Source: Drosophila persimilis
Taxonomy: Eukaryota; Arthropoda; Insecta; Diptera; Drosophilidae
DNA length: 64,000 nucleotides
Assembly (NCBI RefSeq): GCF_003286085.1
Contig: NW_020825288.1
Span: forward strand, 10,974,001 to 11,038,000
Reading direction: 5' to 3'
The notes beneath the pieces are model-generated. The model did no database searches. It was not told the DNA's origin and saw nothing but the letters and a program-made list of their open reading frames with translations. Position 1 is the first letter of the stretch, and each line of letters opens with the position of its first letter. Positions 13,390 to 22,813 of this stretch are shown in pieces. A program made the position numbers and the translations under genes.

Positions 13390-13740
13390 TATCAAAATGT
13401 TCTTACCCGATACTCAAAGAGTATAGGGGTACAATATATTCGATTTTTGGTGAAAGTGGATGGTTTTAACAGCCAGAAGGAAGCGTTTCCGACCAAATAA
13501 AATACATAATAAAATAATATACAAATGTTGTATGCAGACTACTGTGATATCACACTGCATTTTAAAATTTCGCTTCGCCCCGCATTACGTCCAATCGCTT
13601 GCTCATTTCCTCTCTCTCAGACACTCGTGCAGTGTGCTCCCTCGGGCGAATGGGGGCGAAATAAAAACTGGCTGAGTATAGAGTATAAAGGTAGAGTCGC
13701 GGCTCTAGCTGTGACTCAAAACGTTCCCGTTCGTTAGTTC
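13390..13740. mobile_element. Dispersed repeat, copy related to 18490-18950
   Basis: Blocks here recur in order at 18490-18950: a stretch containing CTGTGATATCA, then a TTCGCCCCG block, then a run close to ACACAAAACGTTCCC with CGTTAGTT following. The shared order of short blocks over about 350 bases indicates two diverged copies of one interspersed element. No coding sequence is seen, so a DINE-1-like non-autonomous element is a possible class; the assignment is tentative. Confidence 0.4.
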
Positions 13741-14839
13741 AGAAGATACATATGAGCCTTTAAGAAACATATACTATATCTTTAAGGTTGAATAATAAGT
13801 GAAAAATGTATATTATGATTATCTTTTTGCTTTTTTATTTTCTTTTTTTAAGTATATTCGTTGTTATCAATATTCAATAAAAACCTGTTCTGTTGCATCG
13901 ACCGTTCTAAAGGAAAATACATCTAATCTAATTTTTTTGATATATTTCAACTTGACTTACCTTTCAAAAAACCACCCCAAAGACCCCCGGAAGTTATTTT
14001 TTTTAACAAAAGCCCAACCAGCGATATAACTTATGCCATATCTCTCTTCTGGAGAGATTTACGTGTCGACACCTCGCACACAAAAAAGACGAAAGAAGCT
14101 TTACCACGAAGTCCCAACTGTGTGACATACAAGGCTCCGACAGTTGTGCCATTAAATATCCTCCTTGAAACAAAAACGACGTGTAAATATGAAATACATG
14201 TATTGTTCCATCATGACACAAATTGACGTATGTATGTTGACTAATACATCATGTATAAAAGCTTCGGCCGAATTTTTTATAAATCATCTGAAAAGTGTGC
14301 TCCACTTTGGTGAACTGCTAGTGTAGAACTCATGTACTATGGTGTGCCTGCCCCCCATGTAACTAAAGATGGTATATTGCGGACCGCTTATACAATTTCG
14401 GGCAACTTCAAGGACAAAGAAAACAAAGTGTGGAGACTGACGACTAATTATTTCGATTAAATAAAACCCGACGCAAATATAAAATAGCGATTTATAGTTT
14501 ATTACGCGACATCCAAATTGCAAGTGTAGCTTGCTTGCCCTTTACGTTGCCGCACTGATCGCTGAGCGCAGCTTCGCTCGGCATACATAGATAAGCCAGA
14601 CACAAAGCGTAGATAACACAGGTAAAGACCGAGCTTCGAGAGAACGCTTAGCAGGGCAAGCAAGCGCGAAGCTTTAACAAACATACTAGTAACAAATAAA
14701 TTAAATTAGTAGCAAACAAAACAAGCGGCTGAAGGCCAATTCTCTACTATTGGCAAGCAGCTAATCGGCGGGGTTTTGCTCCGAACACAAAGAATAACTT
14801 ACTTCAAAATATTATAAGCTTTTTAAAAATTGTATTGTA
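13741..14839. other. AT-rich repeat-like stretch, no gene recognised
   Basis: No recognisable protein is encoded. The run lies between repeat copies and a transposon remnant and is probably older transposon debris, but no element ends could be defined. Confidence 0.35.
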
Positions 14840-15022
14840 TTGGCCAAATCTCTCCAAATATTCACTAGAAAACCCGAACACCAGCACGAAAAACTTACAT
14901 ATACTAATGCTGCAAGTACAAACAAGAGACATTTCTTCGTCAATGTTATTCGCATATGGGATCAGCTTCTGTATCACAAGAAAAAGATAATGAACCTGTC
15001 AGGAGCCCACCTAATGGATTAA
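14840..15022 (+). pseudogene. Possible C-terminal scrap of a non-LTR retrotransposon ORF2
   Basis: A short frame contains FFVNVIRIWDQLLYH, which resembles the conserved FF-x-R-x-x-x-x-WN-x-LP signature near the end of non-LTR reverse transcriptase proteins. Nothing upstream in frame extends the similarity, so at most this is a short relic. A chance match is possible. Confidence 0.25.
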
Positions 15023-15159
15023 AAGCAAATTTCTTATGTAACCATAAATCAGAAAGAAAAATTAATTAAATATATTTTTTATAGTTTGACAAAAACCAAA
15101 TCAATGTTACATCTAGTGACTGGCACTCTAAGGATAAGCCCCTTGCGTGTAGCGCAGAG

Positions 15160-16390
15160 AATTAAAATTAAGAAAAAAAATGAAGGTAAAAGAAACTCAA
15201 CAACGGCTGAACCGAATTGGCTGAAAATTGGTGGAGAGGTAGCTTAGATTCAGGAGACTGCTCTAGGATACTTTTTATCCCGTTCCCGTGTGACATGACA
15301 AAAACGTCAGCACAGAAGCTGTGTGTCACAGGCACCGACTTGGCTGTGTTTAAGTCCGCAATGGCCAAAGTTATGTCAGCATCGAAAATCATCTGGGACG
15401 AATGCATTAGAAGCACTTAACCGAACATTGAAAGATCTACGCAATGCCTCGAGATATTTTGAAGGCACTATGATTCTACTGAGCGGCGATTTCCGCCAAA
15501 AACTGCAAGTAATTCAAAGATCAACGCCTCAACGACTATGGCGCTTTGTGAAGAAACTTCAGCTGACAACAAACATGAGAGTTTCAGTGCAAAATGACAC
15601 ATCTGCTGACGATTTCTCAGGGCAATTGCTACCTATCGGTAATGGTCGAGTACCTGCCGACGAATAGAGCGGATTAATTTCATTTCCTCAGAATTTCTGT
15701 AACTTTGTCACAAAAAGGAAAAAGCAAAGCTCATCAACAAAGTGTTCCCAAACATCATTTCCAACTACAAAAATAATGAATAGTTGAGTGATCGAGCAAT
15801 TTTAGCGGCTGAAAATAAAGATGTAAATGACCTTAACTACTTAATTCTGAGCGAGATCATTGGAACAATGCATTTATTCAAATCTAATGGCTGTGTTACA
15901 AATGAAGATGAAGCAACCAACTATCCAACTGAATTCTTAAACTCCTTTTTAAACTCACCTCACAATTTGCGCCTAAGGGTTGGCTCCGTAGTGATCATTC
16001 TTCGAAACATGAACCAACCAAAACTGTGCAACGGTACCCGTTTGGTGATAAGAAAATTTATCAAAAATTTGATTTGATCGGCGATACTCAAAGGAAAATT
16101 CGAGGGTGGAGAAATTCTCAATCCCAGGATTTCGATGATCCCAACAGATATGCCATTTAAGTTTAAAAGACTTCGATTTCCGATATGTCTTGCATTCGCC
16201 ATGACTATTAACAAATTACAAGGCCAATCCTTGAAAGTATATAGTCTGAATCTGGAAAATTAATGTTTTTCACATGTCCAATTACATGTGACAGGTTCAC
16301 GGGTCGGAAGACCATCTGCGTTGCTTGTTTTTGCTCCTGAAAATAAAACAAAATATGTTCTGTATCACAAGGTGCTTAACTGAAGAAAAA
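15160..16390 (+). pseudogene. Broken Helitron (PIF1-like) helicase
   Basis: Fragments in shifting frames follow the order of the C-terminal helicase domain of Helitron Rep/helicase proteins. These are SKIIWDECIRS (Walker B-like, near 15385), then after a frameshift near 15412 ALEALNRTLKDLR and MILLSGDFRQ. A deletion then leads to KKLQLTTNMRV, next come a stop codon and SDRAILAAENKDV, NEDEATNYPTEFLN, GSVVIILRNMNQPKLCNGTR, and last FPICLAFAMTINKLQGQSL with VGRPSALLVFAPENKT. At least two frameshifts, several stops and missing segments make it inactive. The N-terminal Rep region is not seen. It ends about 550 bases before the first SDR gene. Confidence 0.8.
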
Positions 16391-16939
16391 AAACCTATAT
16401 AAGTAAAAAAAACCAATTAAAGAATCGTTAAAATAAAAAGAAAAACAGATTAAATCAAAAATCTACTTAATTATTGCCTCTAAGGCGGAAAAAAGTTTAC
16501 CGGGTCATCTAAAAATTGTTCGCTGTAAATTAGCGACATTTAATTTAGAACATTTTTTTTTTTGCGTGCCAGAATAACGTCTGCTGGCTTAGTTAAAAAC
16601 AAAATAAAACAATAATCGCCTTTTTTTGCAATTAATTAAAGTAATTTTCTCATGTACAGTATTACATTTAATAGTTTTAATTTTGTAGCCTGGCTAAGAG
16701 TGCGATTATGAGTTCTGAAGACTATTTCGATTGTATGAATAAGCATTTTTATTGAGATTACACGGTATACTATGTATAATTATGTACATATTATCTGATA
16801 TTCTTAATTGACTCTTTTCCTTAATTGGGTGATGGTGTATTAATACCAGCGCGCTTATTGCCGAGAGCTCAGCAACATCGGTAGTCCTCTGATAAACCTA
16901 CCGTCGAAGCGACAATTACAAAAAAAAACTATTGCCACA
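16391..16939. other. AT-rich gap between Helitron remnant and SDR copy 1
   Basis: No gene is seen. The last 100 bases before the ATG at 16940 should hold the SDR copy 1 promoter and leader, but the TATA and initiator that are clear in copies 2 and 3 are not obvious here. Confidence 0.4.
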
Positions 16940-17753
16940 ATGGATCGTTGGTTGAATCGTGTTGCCGTCGTCACTGAAGCCAGTTCTGGTATTGGATCTG
17001 CCTGCTGCAAGGATTTGGTTGCCAAGGGCATGGTCGTTGTTGGACTGGCCCGCCGCGAGGAACGACTTCAGGAGCTTAAGACATCGCTGCCAAAAGACCA
17101 GCAGTCCCGTTTTCATGGTCGAAAGTGTGACGTCAGCGTTGAGCAGCAGGTCGTTGATGTATTCGCCTGGATCGACAAGACTCTTGGAGGGGCCGACGTA
17201 TTGGTCAACAATGCTGGCATCCTTGGTAAGTATCAAATCACAGATGCAGACAAATCTGCCGATCTTCGCGCTGTCCTGGACACCAAAGTCTTTGGAGTTT
17301 CGTGGTGCACCCGCGAAGCATTCCTTTCGCTACAGCGCCGCAAAGTCAGCGATGGCCATGTGGTGATCATTAGCAGCATTGTGGGGCACATCGTGCCAGT
17401 GGTAGAAGGCCTAAACTGGAACATGTATGTACCCTCCAAGCATGCTATCACCGATCTGACTGAGGTGCTGCGACAGGAGTTTCAGCGTAAAAAGACCGGG
17501 ACCAAGATAACAGTGAGTGCAGATTTAAAAATTCTTAGGCCAATCAATAATACTAATTTGCGTATGTGCCTCTTAGAGCATTTGCCCCGGTGTGGTCGAC
17601 ACTGAGATCCTTGATATCATCAAAGCTGCAGTGACAGAACGCCCAATGCTCCGCTCAGAGGACGTGGCCGATGCGGTGACCTACTGCATCCAGACCCCAC
17701 CTGGTGTACAGATTCATGAACTAAAAATCAAGCCAGTGGGCGAAACGTTTTAA
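16940..17753 (+). CDS. SDR-family dehydrogenase, tandem copy 1, altered cofactor motif
   Basis: Exons 16940-17512 and 17577-17753 join through a 64-base intron to 249 residues, the usual length of a classical SDR of the insect farnesol-dehydrogenase-like type. These are soluble NAD(P)-dependent oxidoreductases. NNAG (residues 90-93), the YxxxK pair in MYVPSK and a C-terminal IKPVGE tail are present. Two departures stand out. The nucleotide-binding motif reads TEASSGIG, where copies 2 and 3 have TGASSGIG. The later motif reads SICPG instead of SISPG. The first change is one base (GGA to GAA at codon 13) and should weaken cofactor binding. The frame is otherwise open, so the gene may be a young pseudogene, a changed enzyme, or may carry a sequencing error. 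AATAAA at 17866-17871 is a likely poly(A) signal. Confidence 0.8.
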
Positions 17754-18489
17754 TTACTTGTATAACAGCAGGCAGTTGGCTGCTTCAACACAAGTTGGGA
17801 AGGGATTGCTGTGCTAAACATGCACAAAACACTACAAGATTCCCAAGTTTCATTTCGGTTGTGTAAATAAACGATAAGATTTTGATCAGGCTTCAAGATG
17901 TGCACATAAATAAAAGATCGTATCGTTATCATATAATAATTATTTTGGCACTTGATCATTTTTCGCATGATAATATTTACCATCTGCATACATACAGATA
18001 TATTTAAAATTATATGTATGTTAAATGTACATAAAGTGGCCATTCTAAGTGTAAAGAGAGGCTACATTGATACATACCAAAAGCAATCCCAAACAGTTTT
18101 CTATTTCATCACGATGACACGACAATTCCGACAACCAATTATGCCGCAAAGCCAAACTGGTTTTCAGCTAAGAAATACACTTCATAAAAACAACAGAAAA
18201 TAAAAGTAGAAGCAAATGTTTGCAAATAGACTTAATAATATAAAAAATTGTTTTTCTAATAAATTTAATACAAATTGATTACGAAATACATTTAATTTTT
18301 GTCTGAATACATACATAATTAATTGAAGACGAAGCTTTCATTTTGTAGCTGAGTGTTTTGTTTGCTCTCTATCGGCTGACTGCGAAGTACTCGGAGTATC
18401 TAAGGGTATACTGGGCTGAGGTTCGTAAATGTACCAGATAAGAATAACTACCGACCTCAAAAAGTATATACTGCCAATCTATCCATCTA
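17754..18489. other. 3' UTR of SDR copy 1 and start of the duplicated unit
   Basis: The first 120 bases carry the AATAAA at 17866-17871. From about 18345 the sequence matches the stretch starting near 20390 upstream of SDR copy 3, sharing GTGTTTTG, TACTCGGAG and GGGTATACTG blocks, so it belongs to the tandem duplication unit. No other gene is seen. Confidence 0.5.
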
Positions 18490-18950
18490 AATCTTAGTAT
18501 CCAGTATATTATAGTCGATTTAGGGTATATTCGATTTGTGGGGAAAATGAATGTGTGTAACGCCCAGATCTTCATCAGCATCAATAGCCGAGTCGTTAGA
18601 GCCATGTCTGTCTGTCCGTTTTGTTTGACGCCGAAATTTTGTATCCAGACTCCTGTGATATCAAGTTTGTTTCAAAGATTTACCAAGCCCGTTTTCGCCC
18701 CGATAAAAGGCGAAAATCTGTGGCATCAAATCAAAGCAGAAGAATCGTAGAGAATGAAGGTATTTTTTAGACTGTTGAATCTGGATTAGATCGGATATAG
18801 CCGTGCGCTTACTAATTCTCTCTCTTGATCTCACACACTCTTCGTAGTCAATGTGCATCTGGCTGAGAGTAGCCACTGTCACTGACTGCGTATCTGGTAT
18901 AAATTGCGGCCGTAGCGGCGACACAAAACGTTCCCCCTCGTTACTTTTTG
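18490..18950. mobile_element. Interspersed repeat inserted in SDR unit 2 only
   Basis: This stretch shares ordered blocks with 13390-13740 (a CTGTGATATCA block, a TTTTCGCCCCG block and an ACACAAAACGTTCCCC block). The equivalent interval upstream of SDR copy 3 (about 20520-20570) lacks it. That pattern fits an insertion of about 400 bases into unit 2 after the duplication, or a loss from unit 3. A GTCTGTCTGTCCG run recalls DINE-1-type elements, but the class is uncertain. Confidence 0.45.
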
Positions 18951-19135
18951 AATTGCTTCAAACTCTCGTCGATTCACATAGACAAACTATACACATTTTT
19001 TATCATGATACGCTATTCGCACACACATATGTATGTATATATGGAGATGTATCTGTGCAAATGGTTGGTCATATCATCGTGATAATGATGTTCTCTGAAG
19101 TTTAAACATTTGACCGGAGCTTTTTTCAAAAGTTC

Positions 19136-19172
19136 TATAAATAAGAACCTCTCCATAGGCACGAACTCAGTC
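19136..19172 (+). promoter_or_regulatory. Core promoter of SDR copy 2: TATA box and initiator
   Basis: TATAAATA at 19136-19143 is followed by TCAGTC at 19167-19172, which puts the presumed start A at 19169, 33 bases downstream of the TATA. This is the standard Drosophila spacing. The resulting leader is 43 bases before the ATG at 19212. The arrangement is repeated identically upstream of copy 3. Confidence 0.75.
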
Positions 19173-19211
19173 GTATCGCGAATTCTCTAGAATAAACATA
19201 CTATTTTCATA

Positions 19212-20028
19212 ATGGATCGCTGGTTAAATAGAGTTGCCGTCGTTACTGGAGCCAGTTCTGGTATCGGATCTGCCTGCTGCAAGGATTTGGTTGCCAAGGG
19301 CATGGTCGTTGTTGGACTGGGCCGCCGCGAGGAACGACTTCAGGAGCTTAAGACATCGCTGCCAAAAGACCAGCAATCCCGTTTCCATGGTCGAAAGTGT
19401 GACGTTAGCGTTGAACAGCAGGTCGTTGATGTATTCGCCTGGATCGACAAGACTCTTGGAGGGGCCGACGTATTGGTCAACAATGCTGGGATCGTTGGTC
19501 AATTACAAATCACAGATCCCGACAATTCTTCCGATATTCGCGCTGTCTTGGACACCAATGTCCTCGGAGTGTCGTGGTGCACCCGCGAGGCATTCCTTTC
19601 GCTGCAGAGACGCAATGTCAACGATGGCCATGTGGTAATCATCAACAGCATTGTTGGTCATAAAATTCCTACGGTACCGGGCTTTAACTTTAAGATGTAT
19701 GCGCCTTCTAAGCATGCTGTCACCGCACTCACGGAGGTACTGCGACAGGAGTTTCAGCAAAAGAAAACTGAAACGAAGATAACTGTAAGTTATATAGTTA
19801 ATAATTCCAATTTGGCCAATAACTAACTAGTTTCCATACGACCCTTAGAGCATTAGCCCCGGTGCTGTGGACACGGAGATCATTGATGAGAAAATCAAGG
19901 AGGCAATGCCAGACTTCCCCATGCTGCGAGCTGAGGACGTTGCGGATGCGGTAACCTATTGCATCCAGACACCTCCCAACGTGCAGATACATGAGCTAAC
20001 AATCAAGCCCGTTGGTGAAAAGTTTTGA
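19212..20028 (+). CDS. SDR-family dehydrogenase (farnesol dehydrogenase-like), tandem copy 2
   Basis: Exons 19212-19784 and 19849-20028 join through a 64-base intron to 250 residues. The classical SDR layout is intact: TGASSGIG cofactor motif at residues 12-19, NNAG at residues 90-93, the NSI serine, the MYAPSK Tyr/Lys pair, SISPG, and a C-terminal IKPVGEKF. It is predicted to be a cytosolic NAD(P)-dependent alcohol/aldehyde oxidoreductase; the natural substrate cannot be read from sequence. From about 110 bases upstream of the ATG through codon 95, and again across the intron and exon 2 to the stop, the DNA is almost the same as copy 3. The patches around residues 96-109 and 145-165 differ. 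The 3' UTRs are related but diverged. No clear poly(A) signal remains where copy 3 has one; AATAAA at 20274-20279 may serve instead. Confidence 0.9.
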
Positions 20029-20797
20029 ATTGATTCTAGTCATGCAGGAAGATAGATATGATGGCTGCGGCAAACTTACGAAGAAATAAGGCTTTGTGGA
20101 TGGTAAAACCTCATAGATACAAAGATCCAATGCCGCTTATATGGAATGGATACAAAAATAAGATTTCCGCGTGTGGAATATAAACATTCGAAGCATAGGA
20201 CTATTATTAAGTGTAAGACTGGGAAGACTGCGGTTCGGAATATTAATTAGTTTTAAATAGAATTCGTTTGATAAATAAAAAAAAATATTTCAACTAAATG
20301 ATGTAAAATCAATTAAATTTACATTGGTTAAATGATGTGAAATACTTTAAATTTCTGTGTGAACAGATAAAGAAAAGATAAAGAATATCCCAGTGTTTTG
20401 CTATCTCTTCTTGGTCTTAATCGGATTTTTACGAGGTACTCGGAGAGTCTGAGGGTATACTGTGTTGACGTGTATAAATGTAACAGGCAAAAGGAGTCAC
20501 TTACGACCCCGAACAAAATATTTAATCGGTCGACTAAAGTTAAAGTTAAAGTCGACTAACTCATTCTGATTCTTTAAAGTGCCTCTAATTTTCACCGATA
20601 CACATAGACAATAATTTCATCATGATGCGATTCACATATATGTATGTATGTACTTATTTTACATATGACTATCATCATGATACGCTGGTTCGCACACACC
20701 TATGTAAGTGTACGAATGTATATATGCCATATCATCGTGATAACGATGTTCTCTGAAGATTAGTTAAACATTTGACCGGAGCTTTTTTCAAAAGTTC
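20029..20797. other. 3' flank of SDR copy 2 and upstream region of copy 3
   Basis: Contains the copy 2 3' UTR, then from about 20390 a diverged duplicate of the 18345-18480 region, and from about 20570 a diverged duplicate of 18957-19100. A perfect inverted repeat CATCGT-GATA-ACGATG sits at 20733-20748. No other gene is seen. Confidence 0.5.
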
Positions 20798-20834
20798 TAT
20801 AAATAAGAACCTCTCCATAGGCACGAACTCAGTC
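20798..20834 (+). promoter_or_regulatory. Core promoter of SDR copy 3: TATA box and initiator
   Basis: TATAAATA at 20798-20805 and TCAGTC at 20829-20834 repeat the spacing and sequence of the copy 2 promoter. The presumed start is A 20831 and the leader is 43 bases. Confidence 0.75.
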
Positions 20835-20873
20835 GTATCGCGAATTCTCTAGAATAAACATACTATTTTCATA

Positions 20874-21690
20874 ATGGATCGCTGGTTAAATAGAGTTGCC
20901 GTCGTTACTGGAGCCAGTTCTGGTATCGGATCTGCCTGCTGCAAGGATTTGGTTGCCAAGGGCATGGTCGTTGTTGGACTGGGCCGCCGCGAGGAACGAC
21001 TTCAGGAGCTTAAGACATCGCTGCCAAAAGACCAGCAATCCCGTTTCCATGGTCGAAAGTGTGACGTTAGCGTTGAACAGCAGGTCGTTGATGTATTCGC
21101 CTGGATCGACAAGACTCTTGGAGGGGCCGACGTATTGGTCAACAATGCTGGGATCGTTGGTAAATTAGATATCACAGGAGCAGACAACTCAGCCGATCTT
21201 CGCGCTGTCTTGGACACCAATGTCCTCGGAGTGTCGTGGTGCACCCGCGAGGCATTCCTTTCGCTGCAGAGACGCAATGTCAACGATGGCCATGTGGTGA
21301 TCATCAACAGCATTGCTGGTCATAAAGTGCCAACGGTACCCGGCATGGGCTTTAAGATGTATGCTCCTTCTAAGTTTGCTGTCACCGCACTCACGGAGGT
21401 ACTGCGACAGGAGTTTCAGCAAAAGAAAACTGAAACGAAGATAACTGTAAGTTATATAGTTAATAATTCCAATTTGGCCAATAACTAACTAGTATCCATA
21501 CGACCCTTAGAGCATTAGCCCCGGTGCTGTGGACACGGAGATCATTGATGAGAAAATCAAGGAGGCAATGCCAGACTTCCCCATGCTGCGAGCTGAGGAC
21601 GTTGCGGATGCGGTAACCTATTGCATCCAGACACCTCCCAACGTGCAGATACATGAGCTAACAATCAAGCCCGTTGGTGAAAAGTTTTGA
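20874..21690 (+). CDS. SDR-family dehydrogenase (farnesol dehydrogenase-like), tandem copy 3
   Basis: Exons 20874-21446 and 21511-21690 give 250 residues with an intact TGASSGIG cofactor motif, NNAG, catalytic MYAPSK and SISPG. Compared with copy 2, differences are confined to two patches. One follows NNAG: GKLDITGADNSADL here against GQLQITDPDNSSDI. The other spans the active-site loop: AGHKVPTVPGMGFKM with SKFA here against VGHKIPTVPGFNFKM with SKHA. The intron differs at a single visible base. AATAAA at 21841-21846 is a likely poly(A) signal. The enzyme should share the copy 2 reaction class, but the loop differences could change substrate preference. Confidence 0.9.
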
Positions 21691-22813
21691 TTTTGTTCTA
21701 GAAATGCAGAAAGATGGATAAGATAACTACAGCATATATCCACCCGAAAGTCAAGCAAGCTACTCTGTGTAGAAGGCTTTGGGGATGGTAAAACCCTATG
21801 GATACGCAAAAACGAATGCAGCTTATGTGGAGTGCATACAAATAAAAGATTTCTTTGGGTGAAATATCGAAGCATAGGACTATTATTATCGCTGATTTTG
21901 GGCACCGCTTGATCTGAATATCCCTGGCGATAGTTTTAACAGGGATTCGTTAGAATTTTTACAATTAACATTTATTAAATCACTTCAACACATAAGTTCA
22001 CTGAAGGAAGTACAGAGCCTTTTAGTTGTAGTTGATTACAATTCGTCATGGTTAGGGGGTATAGTATAACTCTTTGTCTGTATAAACGCCAATTTCTTTA
22101 GGTTTCTCATTTTCTGTATCACAGTTACATGGTTATTACAAACGTGAGTGTGTGTATGTGTGTTTGTGTTTTGAACGCATACAACTAGGATAGACAACAC
22201 ATATCGCTGTGGGATATACATATCTCTACTCGTATTACTAGCATAGGCGGGGGGCCCAACTTAACATCTAATAAAAGTTCCGAGTATAAATATTTTTGAT
22301 TACAGTTAAGTACATAAACAGCATGGAAAACAGCGTGGCTAAAAACTAATAATACCGTCATCGTACAGTCCTACCGACAAAGACGAGCCCAGTACCTCCG
22401 CTAATTGCTTCAGTTTACAAATTGTATTCACCTGGCACCACCTGGCACGGAGCATCAAACGTGCAATGTATATACTCGTTCAAGCATGTTGCAACCGTTT
22501 GAAGTCTCTTGGAAATAGCACACTAAAGAGAGAAGTTTACAACTATTTCTTCTGCGTTCGCTTTGCTTAAATCTACCAAGTACACAAGTACACATAAAAC
22601 TAGAATATATATCCATATAGAACTCGCACAACATACATAACATATGTATACATAAATGATATATGCTGGCACATATATGTACATGTATATGCATCTAAAT
22701 GGGTTTCGGTGGGCAGGGCCTTCGAGCGGCCAAGCCCAGTATATAAAATGCAGTTGCTTCTCTTACTGTTTCCACTGGCAACAACAACTCCCTGGCCGGC
22801 AATAGTAACTAAC
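21691..22813. other. 3' UTR of SDR copy 3 and 3' flank of disp
   Basis: Convergent gene ends: the SDR copy 3 3' UTR from the left and the dispatched 3' UTR from the right. The region holds a short GTGTGT run near 22145 and ACATATGTA-type repeats near 22620-22690. No gene is seen. Confidence 0.5.
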
